Shown piece by piece: positions 1 to 5,587 of a stretch of 9,339 nucleotides of DNA. Origin of the DNA: Microcaldota archaeon (GTDB lineage: Archaea > Micrarchaeota > Micrarchaeia > Anstonellales > Bilamarchaeaceae); assembly GCA_030666035.1 (NCBI GenBank), contig DAOUYQ010000018.1:1-9339 (forward strand), given 5' to 3'. Position 1 is the stretch's first letter. The number at the start of each line of letters is the position of its first letter. Below the pieces are notes generated by a model that worked only from the letters and a program-made list of their open reading frames with translations, had not been told where the DNA came from and ran no database searches. Made by a program: the position numbers and the translations under genes.

Positions 1-396
1 ATCCTTAGCATCCACATTCGCCCCCTCAACAATAAGCAACTCAACAACATCTTTATACCCATAAATAGCAGCACACATCAGCGCAGTCCGCCCATCATTA
101 TCCTTAGCATCCACATTCGCCCCCCCATCAATAAGCAGCTCCGCAACATCCTTGTGTCCCTCAAGGGCAGCACACATCAGCGCAGTCCACCCACCATCAT
201 TCTTAGCATTCACATCTGCCCATCCCCCAATAAGCAGCTCCGCAACATCCTCATGCCCATACTGAGCAGCAAACATCAGCGCAGTCGACCCATCATTATT
301 CTTAGCATTCACATCTGCCCATCCTCCAATAAGCAGCCCAGCAACATCCGTATGCCCATTAGTAGCAGCATATATCAGCGCAGTCCACCCATCAGC
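1..396 (-). repeat. Tandem 99-bp repeats encoding ankyrin units
   Basis: The core CAGCGCAGTC (plus-strand text) recurs at exactly 99-bp steps at 79, 178, 277 and 376. Longer near-identical blocks connect neighbouring units, for example the block around 202-237 with that around 301-336, and 132-151 with 231-250. These encode successive 33-residue ankyrin repeats, and the DNA identity points to recent unit duplication. The array continues past the left edge. The same core also appears in the ankyrin gene at 2212-2754 (near 2295, 2397 and 2493). Confidence 0.85.
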
Positions 397-681
397 ATCC
401 TTAGTATCCACATCCGCCCCAGCTGTTAGCAACCTTCTAACTTCATCTTTCTTCCCTTCTTCTGCAGCACCCAGAAGTTTCCCATTCAACATCTCCTGTT
501 TTTCCTTATTCAACTTGATCTTAGGTTTCTCAACAACAGGTTTCTTTTCCAAAGCTTTCACTGCCGGAGGATTCTCCTTAGCCTCAAGCATCTTCCTTTT
601 CTGCTCAATCTTCCAAGCATTAACCTTTCTATCAGCATTCGCTGCACATTCTTTAGGCGGAAGTATCTTCAGTTTATCCAT
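1..681 (-). CDS. Ankyrin-repeat protein, 3' end beyond window
   Basis: Reading from the ATG at 681, the minus strand stays open for 227 codons and runs off the left edge, so the C-terminus is missing. Residues 1-60 are a Lys/Glu/Pro-rich, probably disordered or helical leader with no signal peptide. Residues 65-94 form a capping ankyrin unit (motif LLGAAEEGKKDEV). Four canonical 33-residue ankyrin repeats follow, starting near residues 97, 130, 163 and 196 (pattern DGxTALMxAAxxGHxDVAELL). The family is known for protein-protein binding; the partner is not visible here. The start lies 2 bp after the stop of the AAA+ ATPase gene and has a good Shine-Dalgarno site, so it is very likely cotranscribed and may act as that ATPase's adaptor (inference). 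An oddity is a Trp in two repeats (GGWADVNAK) where ankyrin repeats normally carry a small residue before the Ala-Asp. Cytoplasmic location is likely. Confidence 0.9.
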   Translation of the reverse strand, partial: MDKLKILPPKECAANADRKVNAWKIEQKRKMLEAKENPPAVKALEKKPVVEKPKIKLNKEKQEMLNGKLLGAAEEGKKDEVRRLLTAGADVDTKDADGWTALIYAATNGHTDVAGLLIGGWADVNAKNNDGSTALMFAAQYGHEDVAELLIGGWADVNAKNDGGWTALMCAALEGHKDVAELLIDGGANVDAKDNDGRTALMCAAIYGYKDVVELLIVEGANVDAKD

Positions 682-683
682 CC

Positions 684-2048
684 TCACGCCCTCCTAAGCC
701 CAACCAACTTCTTCTTAACCTCCGCACGGCGTTCTTTCCTAAATTTATTCCTCAGCCTCTGCCCAAACATCCTCCCACTCATTAGGGCAATAGGCTGGCT
801 TCCCAGCGAATTAAGGTAACCAATATACCCCTGCACTTTCCCAACATCCCCATTTGAAATTGCATCCTTTACATTAATCCCCATCCCTGCACATTCTTCA
901 AGAGTTTTAGCATCAATCTCCCCTTTCAGGGAGGTTTTTACTTTCTTGAGAAATTCCGAAATATCCCCATCATGGTTCTCCCGGATGTAATCAAACGGAA
1001 GGAACCTCCGGTCATAACGCACATTCAGCATAAGCGTCTCAAGGTAACAATCAATAAGATTCTGTGAAGTAACAGCAGTTTCCGCATCTGCCCCCTGCGC
1101 CATCTTAACCCCTGCAAGGTAGAGCAGAAGAGCCTCACTAAGAGTGCCTTCCTGAACCATACGCTGCGATATATCCGAACCCTGGGAAATAACATCCCCT
1201 GCCGCATGGGAACCAGGAACGATAAGGCTTCTCCAGTCCTCCACCTGCCTCTTGTTCAGCTCCTTCCCGGCAACTTTCATCTTAAGGAACCTAGAATAAA
1301 CATAAGCAGAAAGAATTTCCATATAATGCCCATATACTTTGGAAAGTTCCCCAAGGCTCCTGCTTACTGCAAAAACCTCCTTTCGCATATCCCCAAGCGG
1401 AATCTTCTTCTTATTAATCCTCGCCGCTTTTACATCCGCAGTATCCACTTCCTGCATCTCATAATCATCAACATTCAGGATAAGCCCCATCCTGTCCAGA
1501 AGGGCAACATCCTCATCAAATACCCCGGTATAATCCCCGTTTCTGGGAGGATTTCCAGTTGCAATCATCAACGAATATTCATTTCCGCTTTCTCCAAGAT
1601 AATATTTCTTCCCCCTAATCTCTATATAACCATCAGCAATGTTTAGGAACTGGTTTTGCACAAGCCCGATACACCTGTTAAGCTCATCAATAATGAATAA
1701 GGGCCTCTCCAGGTTCTTAGATACCTGGTAAATCTCATCCTCAGTTTTCCCATCCAGGTTAAGCTCAATCATCAGACCCTTCAGGTCAAGCTCCCTGTCC
1801 CCACGCAAATAGAGCGCATCATCATTCATGATGCTTTTTTGCACAATCTCCGCAAGCAGGGTCTTCCCCTCCCCCTTTGTCCCCAAAAGATAAGTGTTCG
1901 TCTGGGAGAGGACAGCAGCCGCAAGTACATCCGCAATCATCACATCCTCGTCCCCAAGCTTGAACATAGGAGTGGAGTGCTTATACACCCTGGAAATCGC
2001 CTCACTAATCTCCATGAATGTTAGTACATAATCAATGTGGCCTTTCAT
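684..2048 (-). CDS. MoxR-like AAA+ ATPase
   Basis: This 454-residue protein has a clear AAA+ core of the MoxR/RavA type. The Walker A motif is GTKGEGKT at 56-63 and Walker B is LFIIDELNR at 117-125. Sensor 1 is ATGNPP at 163-168, and LLDRM at 183-187 is in the position of the MoxR arginine-finger segment (LDRF in the family). Known MoxR proteins are chaperone-like ATPases that remodel or activate partner complexes, often working with a von Willebrand factor A protein. No such partner is seen here; an ankyrin protein follows instead. Residues 200-454 are helical, longer than a simple MoxR lid, and end in a very basic tail (residues about 430-454). I recognise no domain in that extension. The ATG at 2048 is chosen because a TATA box sits 27 bp upstream, which predicts a leaderless mRNA; Met12 is the alternative. 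No signal peptide is seen, so it is probably cytoplasmic. Confidence 0.9.
   Translation of the reverse strand: MKGHIDYVLTFMEISEAISRVYKHSTPMFKLGDEDVMIADVLAAAVLSQTNTYLLGTKGEGKTLLAEIVQKSIMNDDALYLRGDRELDLKGLMIELNLDGKTEDEIYQVSKNLERPLFIIDELNRCIGLVQNQFLNIADGYIEIRGKKYYLGESGNEYSLMIATGNPPRNGDYTGVFDEDVALLDRMGLILNVDDYEMQEVDTADVKAARINKKKIPLGDMRKEVFAVSRSLGELSKVYGHYMEILSAYVYSRFLKMKVAGKELNKRQVEDWRSLIVPGSHAAGDVISQGSDISQRMVQEGTLSEALLLYLAGVKMAQGADAETAVTSQNLIDCYLETLMLNVRYDRRFLPFDYIRENHDGDISEFLKKVKTSLKGEIDAKTLEECAGMGINVKDAISNGDVGKVQGYIGYLNSLGSQPIALMSGRMFGQRLRNKFRKERRAEVKKKLVGLRRA
690..695 (-). promoter_or_regulatory. Shine-Dalgarno site for the ankyrin gene at 681
   Basis: AGGAGG on the minus strand lies inside the last codons of the upstream ATPase gene, 8 nt before the ATG at 681. 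It supports that start and coupled translation of the pair. Confidence 0.75.
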
Positions 2049-2069
2049 GTATATATTAGAGTATAATAA

Positions 2070-2079
2070 TATTTATAAA
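2070..2079 (-). promoter_or_regulatory. TATA box for the MoxR-like operon
   Basis: TTTATAAATA on the minus strand, centred about 27 bp before the ATG at 2048. The predicted transcript starts at or next to the ATG, that is, leaderless. The surrounding stretch 2049-2090 is AT-rich, unlike the coding sequence on either side. Confidence 0.65.
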
Positions 2080-2137
2080 GGATGGCGTTAGGTGGTTTTT
2101 TCAGTAAAACTAGAAATTCTCTCTATTCCTTTTCTGT

Positions 2138-2215
2138 TTAAGCTTTGAACTTCTTTAAATTGACTGCAGCCTTTGCTGTTAATTGAGCCGGAAGTATTGC
2201 TACCAGTTCGCTCAT
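2138..2215 (-). CDS. Possible 25-aa microprotein
   Basis: An ATG at 2215 overlaps the TGA of the upstream ankyrin gene as ATGA, the classic translational-coupling arrangement. A GGAGG Shine-Dalgarno site (2224-2228) is 8 nt upstream. The product starts MSELVAILPAQLTAKAA and ends in a Lys-rich tail (NLKKFKA) before TAA at 2138. It is largely hydrophobic and then basic, so an amphipathic helix that could touch a membrane or a partner is possible. Overlap plus Shine-Dalgarno is positive evidence, but 25 codons can occur by chance and no family is recognised. It would be the last gene of the ankyrin operon; the 89 bp beyond it lead to the next promoter. Confidence 0.35.
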   Translation of the reverse strand: MSELVAILPAQLTAKAAVNLKKFKA

Positions 2216-2754
2216 GGCAAATCCCTCCCCCGTTTTGCTCCTTTGCTCTCCAAAAACTCTGCCACAGCAGTTTTGCCGCTGTTTATTGCATAATCCAGCG
2301 CAGTCCGCCCGGAAGTGTTCTTAGCATTCACATTTGCCCCTTTCCCAACAAGCAGCTCCGCAATTTCCATATGCCCGCCAATAGTAGCATTCATCAGCGC
2401 AGTCACATTATTATCATCCTTAGCATTCACATCCACTTTCTCCCCAACAAGCAGCTTAGCAACCCCTGTATGCCCATTGCGCGCAGCCTTCATCAGCGCA
2501 GTCCGCCCAAAATGATCCGCAGCATCCTTATCTGCCCCTGCTTTTAGCAATCTTCCAACTTCATTTTCCTTCCCTTCTTTTGCAGCATCCAGAAGTTCCC
2601 TGTTCAACTTCTCCAGCTTCCTCTTGCCAGTCATTGCTGCAGGTTTCCCAATAAGCGGCTTTCCACCAGATTTTTTCCCCTGCTTATCCTTCCAAGCTCT
2701 AATTCTGGCCATAAGCCTTGCCCTCAAGGTTTCCCGCGGAAGCTTCAAGTTCAT
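2212..2754 (-). CDS. Ankyrin-repeat protein
   Basis: This is a 180-residue protein counted from the ATG at 2754. A TTG five codons earlier (2769) is also in frame, but it would overlap the preceding gene by 11 nt; the ATG lies 4 nt after that gene's TGA and is preferred. Residues 1-45 are a basic leader. Ankyrin units are a cap at about 50-80 (LLDAAKEGKENEVGRLL) and repeats starting near 82, 115 and 148, the last ending close to the C-terminus (VAEFLESKGAKRGR). The leader and cap resemble those of the ankyrin protein at 1-681: LKLP near the start, an AWK.KQ-type motif near residues 20-25, then a Lys-rich linker. The two are therefore paralogues. Ankyrin domains bind proteins; the target is unknown. 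It is cotranscribed with the ankyrin-like gene upstream. Confidence 0.9.
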   Translation of the reverse strand: MNLKLPRETLRARLMARIRAWKDKQGKKSGGKPLIGKPAAMTGKRKLEKLNRELLDAAKEGKENEVGRLLKAGADKDAADHFGRTALMKAARNGHTGVAKLLVGEKVDVNAKDDNNVTALMNATIGGHMEIAELLVGKGANVNAKNTSGRTALDYAINSGKTAVAEFLESKGAKRGRDLP

Positions 2755-2758
2755 AAGC

Positions 2759-3301
2759 TCACTTTCCAATCAAGAACTCTGCCATCAGTAGGTCCATTGT
2801 ATCAACCCCCAATTCATACGCCACAACACACCCCCCAAACACAACCGGTATTACCCATGCTCCGCCAGACCCGGAACCATTTGGTTCCACATCAAGCTTC
2901 CCGTGTTCAAGAAGCAGTTCTGCAATTTCTGTATGCCCGTTTACGGTTGCTGCCATATATGCAGTTCTGCTTGCAGCATCACCTAAACTAACTCCAGTTC
3001 CTGCTCCAATTATTTTTTTGACAAGCGCAATCTGCCCTTCGCAGGCAGCATAAGTAAGCGCACTATAGAGGAATTTGTCCCTTGAATCCGCTTTTGCACC
3101 CTCATCAAGCAAACCTTCCATTTTTTTCCATTCTTGTTTTCTTGCAGCCCAAAGCAAGTTCCAATCGAGCGTCCTCTGGATACCCTTATTCAGCCTCTGC
3201 TCAGGTTCGGGCTTATAGCCACAGTTAGCAAGCCCCGGCCCCATATTTTTCCCTGGGGCAGAAGGGCCCCCTTTTTCTGAAATGTTGATTTTTTTGGCCA
3301 T
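2759..3301 (-). CDS. Degenerate ankyrin-repeat protein
   Basis: This is a 180-residue protein. Residues 1-40 are low-complexity Gly/Pro/Lys-rich sequence without a signal peptide. Ankyrin units follow at about 45-75 (cap, WNLLWAARKQEWKKMEGLL), 77-108 (YSALTYAACEGQIALVKKI) and 110-140 (RTAYMAATVNGHTEIAELL). Residues 141-147 are Gly/Ser-rich, and 148-165 are unusually hydrophobic (AWVIPVVFGGCVVAYELGV). The final MAEFLIGK looks like the second helix of one more, decayed ankyrin repeat, so the protein stops mid-repeat. The hydrophobic stretch might instead be a membrane segment, but its place in the repeat register favours a degenerate repeat. The ATG at 3301 has a Shine-Dalgarno-like AGGTGGG (3307-3313) and an upstream TATA box. 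It is the first gene of an operon with the ankyrin gene at 2754. Confidence 0.82.
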   Translation of the reverse strand: MAKKINISEKGGPSAPGKNMGPGLANCGYKPEPEQRLNKGIQRTLDWNLLWAARKQEWKKMEGLLDEGAKADSRDKFLYSALTYAACEGQIALVKKIIGAGTGVSLGDAASRTAYMAATVNGHTEIAELLLEHGKLDVEPNGSGSGGAWVIPVVFGGCVVAYELGVDTMDLLMAEFLIGK

Positions 3302-3306
3302 ATATT

Positions 3307-3313
3307 CCCACCT
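3307..3313 (-). promoter_or_regulatory. Shine-Dalgarno-like site for the gene at 3301
   Basis: AGGTGGG on the minus strand, 5 nt before the ATG at 3301. It falls just inside the transcript predicted from the TATA box at 3337-3345, giving a leader of about 14 nt. Confidence 0.5.
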
Positions 3314-3336
3314 ATATACAGTTTAGGAAAGGGAAT

Positions 3337-3345
3337 CCTTTTAAA
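3337..3345 (-). promoter_or_regulatory. TATA box for the two-ankyrin operon
   Basis: TTTAAAAGG on the minus strand, centred near 3341. A start site about 27 bp downstream falls near 3315, just before the Shine-Dalgarno-like site. It lies back-to-back with a plus-strand TATA box at 3381-3388, so the two promoters diverge and could share regulation. Confidence 0.5.
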
Positions 3346-3380
3346 TGGTGTACTTTATGGTACTTTGTAGGAAAGAACAA

Positions 3381-3388
3381 TTTAAATG
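3381..3388 (+). promoter_or_regulatory. TATA box for the small lipoprotein ORF
   Basis: TTTAAATG, centred near 3384. A start site about 27 bp downstream falls at 3411, 2 nt before the ATG at 3413, which predicts an essentially leaderless transcript. Confidence 0.5.
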
Positions 3389-3412
3389 CCAATAAACCCA
3401 AATTCTCAACAT

Positions 3413-3508
3413 ATGCAAAACCATTTGATGGCAGCATTGCTTATTTTTCTATTTTTTGCCGGCTGCAGCCAAGAGCTCCAGGCTTGGATGTTCCAGAAAG
3501 AAATTTAA
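3413..3508 (+). CDS. Small putative lipoprotein (31 aa)
   Basis: An ATG at 3413 opens a 31-codon ORF whose first 18 residues look like a lipoprotein signal peptide: MQNHLMAA, a hydrophobic core LLIFLFF, then the lipobox-like FAGC with Cys18 followed by SQ. Processing at the Cys would leave a 14-residue lipid-anchored peptide containing two Gln, two Glu, Trp and Phe. The n-region lacks Lys/Arg, which is atypical. A TATA box at the right distance (3381-3388) and the leaderless layout shared with neighbouring genes support expression. It is very short, so it could be a truncated remnant: the next frame stays open to about 3570 (ending near GHPCSV), and one frameshift would join them. Function unknown; I infer an outer face of membrane location. 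Confidence 0.5.
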   Translation: MQNHLMAALLIFLFFAGCSQELQAWMFQKEI

Positions 3509-3695
3509 TATTTTGATTTATAAAACAACAACTTTGAACCAGGATCATGCTGGAAGCGGACATCCATGTAGCGTATAAAAAGAAATAGGGCTTAGGCCCT
3601 TCCTTTTGCCCCTTCTTCTCACGTGTGCTCTGAACATATTCCCTAACCATGCCTATTTTGCCAGTTATAGCCCCACTCGGAACCCGGGCACCTTC
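3509..3695. other. Intergenic stretch between lipoprotein ORF and ankyrin-like gene
   Basis: These 187 bp separate two genes that converge on it. They hold a minus-strand terminator-like hairpin (3573-3600). No convincing gene or RNA gene was found: short ORFs on both strands lack a family signature or a well-placed Shine-Dalgarno site. Confidence 0.5.
3573..3600 (-). terminator. Hairpin plus T-tract after the ankyrin-like gene
   Basis: On the minus strand the near-palindrome AGGGCCTAAGCCCT (3587-3600; 7 bp with one G-U pair if fully closed) is followed by ATTTCTTTTTATAC. This is an intrinsic-terminator-like layout about 95 nt after the stop of the gene at 3696-4634. It would keep that transcript from running into the oppositely oriented lipoprotein ORF. 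The plus-strand reading of the T-tract resembles a TATA box (TATAAAAAG) but has no convincing gene downstream. Confidence 0.4.
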
Positions 3696-4634
3696 CTATG
3701 ATCTGCAGGGCATAAATTGAATCTCCCGCTTTCTCCTTGCACCATATTTGTCCAGGAGCTCATGGACCTCCCAATAATCCTCCCCATTTTTTGCTTCCAT
3801 ATTATCTGCATAATCCTGTACAGTCCCAATTCTTCCATCAATATTGAAATCGGCCCCCCTTCCATGAAGGTACGCAATTCCCTCAGGGAATCCGAACTTT
3901 GCACAGTTCATCGCCACAGTCATGCCGCGGTACACAAGATTAACATCAGATACTTTTTTGAGCAGCTGCATCACTTTGGTTTTACATCTGGTCTTTTCCG
4001 AATCACTTGCGGCCTTCCATGCCTTCAGAGCTCCGGAGACACTGCCAAGTGTTTTTTTATCCTGCTTAATGCGTTGTGCAGCTTGAGCCCGGGCCTCTTT
4101 CGGGCTGAGTGCTCTGCCTCCAGCGGCGTGCTCTCCGCCCCATCCATTTCTTGCTGCCTGCCAATCCTTTTCCATCGCCTTAAGGCTTTCTTCAATGCTC
4201 CAATGCCTTCCTGCTTCTGCATAATCAAGTGCAGTTCTCTCTCTATCATCTTTGATAGTTGGGTCCGCACCCAGTTTTCGCAGTTTATAGATTCCCCAAA
4301 GCAATCCCATTCCTGCACACAACATCAATGCAGTTTTTCCTCCCAAGGCAAAATCCACATCAGAAAGCGCATCCATCAATTCCGTCATTTCCTGTTGTTT
4401 TCCTTCACGTTTATCCCACCCCTTGCAGTTTCCCAGTTCTTGGAGCAATGCAGCGAGTTCCAAAAGTATCTCCCTGTTAGTTTTTGTTTTTTCTATTCCC
4501 TCTGGTTCTGCTTTTGCAGAACCAATCAATCCTGCCAAGGAAGCCCCATCCCCTTTGGCCCTTGGTTTTTTATCATAAGAATCCCCGGCAGTTTTTCTTC
4601 TCCCGTTTACTCTTCCTCCGCTTCCCTTTCCCAT
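3696..4634 (-). CDS. Duplicated ankyrin-like protein
   Basis: This is a 312-residue protein counted from the ATG at 4634. In-frame GTG (4664) and ATG (4658) codons upstream lie ahead of the transcription start predicted from the TATA box at 4671-4680, and GTGAT just before 4634 resembles a Shine-Dalgarno site. Residues 1-50 are basic and low-complexity. Two similar halves follow. The first (about 84-140) has SDVDFALGGKTALMLCAG, then LGADPTIKDD and TALDYAEAG. The second (about 221-276) has SDVNLVYRGMTVAMNCAK, then GRGADFNIDG and TVQDYAD. The motifs TALM..A, GAD and DYA are ankyrin-like but diverged, about two units per half, joined by a charged Ala/Lys/Arg-rich linker (155-200). The internal duplication is plain by eye. 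It is probably a protein-binding scaffold; the partner is unknown. It is transcribed alone, divergently from the endonuclease IV gene. Confidence 0.82.
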   Translation of the reverse strand: MGKGSGGRVNGRRKTAGDSYDKKPRAKGDGASLAGLIGSAKAEPEGIEKTKTNREILLELAALLQELGNCKGWDKREGKQQEMTELMDALSDVDFALGGKTALMLCAGMGLLWGIYKLRKLGADPTIKDDRERTALDYAEAGRHWSIEESLKAMEKDWQAARNGWGGEHAAGGRALSPKEARAQAAQRIKQDKKTLGSVSGALKAWKAASDSEKTRCKTKVMQLLKKVSDVNLVYRGMTVAMNCAKFGFPEGIAYLHGRGADFNIDGRIGTVQDYADNMEAKNGEDYWEVHELLDKYGARRKREIQFMPCRS

Positions 4635-4670
4635 AAAAATCACAATTAGAAAATACATATGCACAGCAAT

Positions 4671-4680
4671 TCTTTAAAAG
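4671..4680 (-). promoter_or_regulatory. TATA box for the duplicated ankyrin-like gene
   Basis: CTTTTAAAGA on the minus strand, centred near 4676. It predicts a start near 4649 and a leader of about 15 nt containing GTGAT before the ATG at 4634. The motif is nearly symmetric, so plus-strand use cannot be excluded. Confidence 0.45.
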
Positions 4681-4714
4681 GTGCTTTTTCTGGTTTTTTG
4701 GGGGCTTTCCACTT

Positions 4715-4723
4715 CTTTTTTAA
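4715..4723 (+). promoter_or_regulatory. Weak TATA-like box for the endonuclease IV gene
   Basis: TTTTTTAAC, centred near 4719, 26-27 bp before the ATG at 4745. The spacing fits a leaderless transcript, and no Shine-Dalgarno site precedes this ATG. The match to a TATA box is weak. Confidence 0.35.
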
Positions 4724-4744
4724 CTTGCCTGCAGTTATCCTAAT

Positions 4745-5587
4745 ATGCCAAAAAAACCAAAAGTTAGATTTGGCTCCGCAGGAATCCCGCACCAGTGCAA
4801 AGGGGGGAGTTTAGCTGCAATTGAATGCTCAAGGAATTTAGGTTTAGGCGCAATGGAATTGGAATTTGTGCGGGGGGTAAAACTAAAAGAAGAAAACGCA
4901 AAAAAGCTCAAAACCGCCTCAGAAAAATTTAACATAAGGCTCTCTGCCCACGCACCCTATTGGGTAAACTGCTGCACAAAAGACAAGACAAAGCAGGAAA
5001 CAACCAAAAGAAATCTTTTTGCAGCAGCAGAGGCATGCAGCTGGGCAGGCGCAAGAGTTGCAGTATTCCACCCAGGATACTACCAGGGAAAAACAAGCAA
5101 AGAATGCTTTAATCTACTCAAAGCCCGCTTTGAAGAGCTTAAAGAAAAAATGGATAAAAATAAAATAACCGGAGTAAAACTGGGTGCAGAAACAGTAGGA
5201 AAAAAATCCCAATACGGAAGCCTAAATGAATGCATAGAACTTCACCAAAAAATCCCGGAAATTATGCTGGTAATTGATTTTGCACATGTTCATGCAAGGG
5301 GAGACTGGAGATTCAAAGCTGAAGAGGATTATGCAAAATTCTTCAACCATATAGAAAATAAACTCCCGGGATACCTGAAGGATTTCCATGCACATTTTTC
5401 CTGTATAGAATATTCTGAAAAAGGAGAAAAAAGCCACCTTCCTCTGGAAGGAAAAAACGAGCCCCCATACAAATCCCTGATGAAAGTTTTGGCAGAGCAG
5501 GGATACTCCGGTGTAATAATTTCAGAATCCCCAATGCTGGAATTTGATGCACTCAAAATGCAAAAGGAATACCTAAAGCACTTATAA
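4745..5587 (+). CDS. nfo: Endonuclease IV family AP endonuclease (TIM barrel)
   Basis: This 280-residue protein has the usual length for endonuclease IV, the metal-dependent enzyme that cuts DNA 5' of abasic sites in base-excision repair. Metal-ligand motifs appear in family order at nearly the E. coli numbering: SAHAPY (His69), FHPG (His109), GAETVGK (Glu149), VIDFAH (Asp178, His181), FHAHFS (His215/217), KSHLPL (His231) and ISESP (Glu261). The Asp that normally sits two residues before His231 is Lys229 here, so one zinc ligand seems replaced. This might be a trait of an archaeal subfamily or reflect altered activity. No signal peptide; cytoplasmic. The ATG at 4745 starts at the family's normal N-terminus and fits a leaderless transcript. 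The stop overlaps the converging neighbour by 6 bp. A sugar-isomerase-type TIM barrel is the main alternative, but the complete motif set favours endonuclease IV. Confidence 0.88.
   Translation: MPKKPKVRFGSAGIPHQCKGGSLAAIECSRNLGLGAMELEFVRGVKLKEENAKKLKTASEKFNIRLSAHAPYWVNCCTKDKTKQETTKRNLFAAAEACSWAGARVAVFHPGYYQGKTSKECFNLLKARFEELKEKMDKNKITGVKLGAETVGKKSQYGSLNECIELHQKIPEIMLVIDFAHVHARGDWRFKAEEDYAKFFNHIENKLPGYLKDFHAHFSCIEYSEKGEKSHLPLEGKNEPPYKSLMKVLAEQGYSGVIISESPMLEFDALKMQKEYLKHL

Noticed and set aside
1..396. Regular 99-bp repeats considered as a CRISPR array or satellite
   Set aside because: The whole unit is conserved and codes in frame for ankyrin repeats; there are no variable spacers of 30-40 bp between short identical repeats.
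154..429. Plus-strand ORF with periodic Pro/Ser/Ile/His-rich repeats
   Set aside because: The periodicity is the antisense reflection of the 99-bp ankyrin repeats; the same happens at 2173-2547.
1206..1646. Plus-strand ORF opposite the AAA+ ATPase
   Set aside because: It lies wholly within a gene that has intact Walker A, Walker B and sensor motifs on the other strand, and its product resembles nothing.
3520..3560. Minus-strand CCTGGTTCAAAG, which resembles a tRNA T-arm
   Set aside because: No matching stem, anticodon arm or acceptor stem could be paired around it.
3573..3581. Plus-strand TATA-like TATAAAAAG as a promoter
   Set aside because: Nothing downstream looks like a gene; the nearest ORF (from 3649) has 23 codons and overlaps the ankyrin-like gene. 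The sequence is better read as the T-tract of a minus-strand terminator.
3441..3650. Minus-strand ORF of 69 codons between the lipoprotein ORF and the ankyrin-like gene
   Set aside because: No motif or convincing ribosome site, and it would have to read through the terminator-like hairpin at 3573-3600 and across the lipoprotein ORF on the other strand.
3717..4649. Long plus-strand ORF (310 codons) antisense to the ankyrin-like gene
   Set aside because: Its product is rich in Ser, Cys, Phe and Ile without any domain signature, whereas the minus strand has ankyrin motifs, a TATA box and a Shine-Dalgarno-like site.
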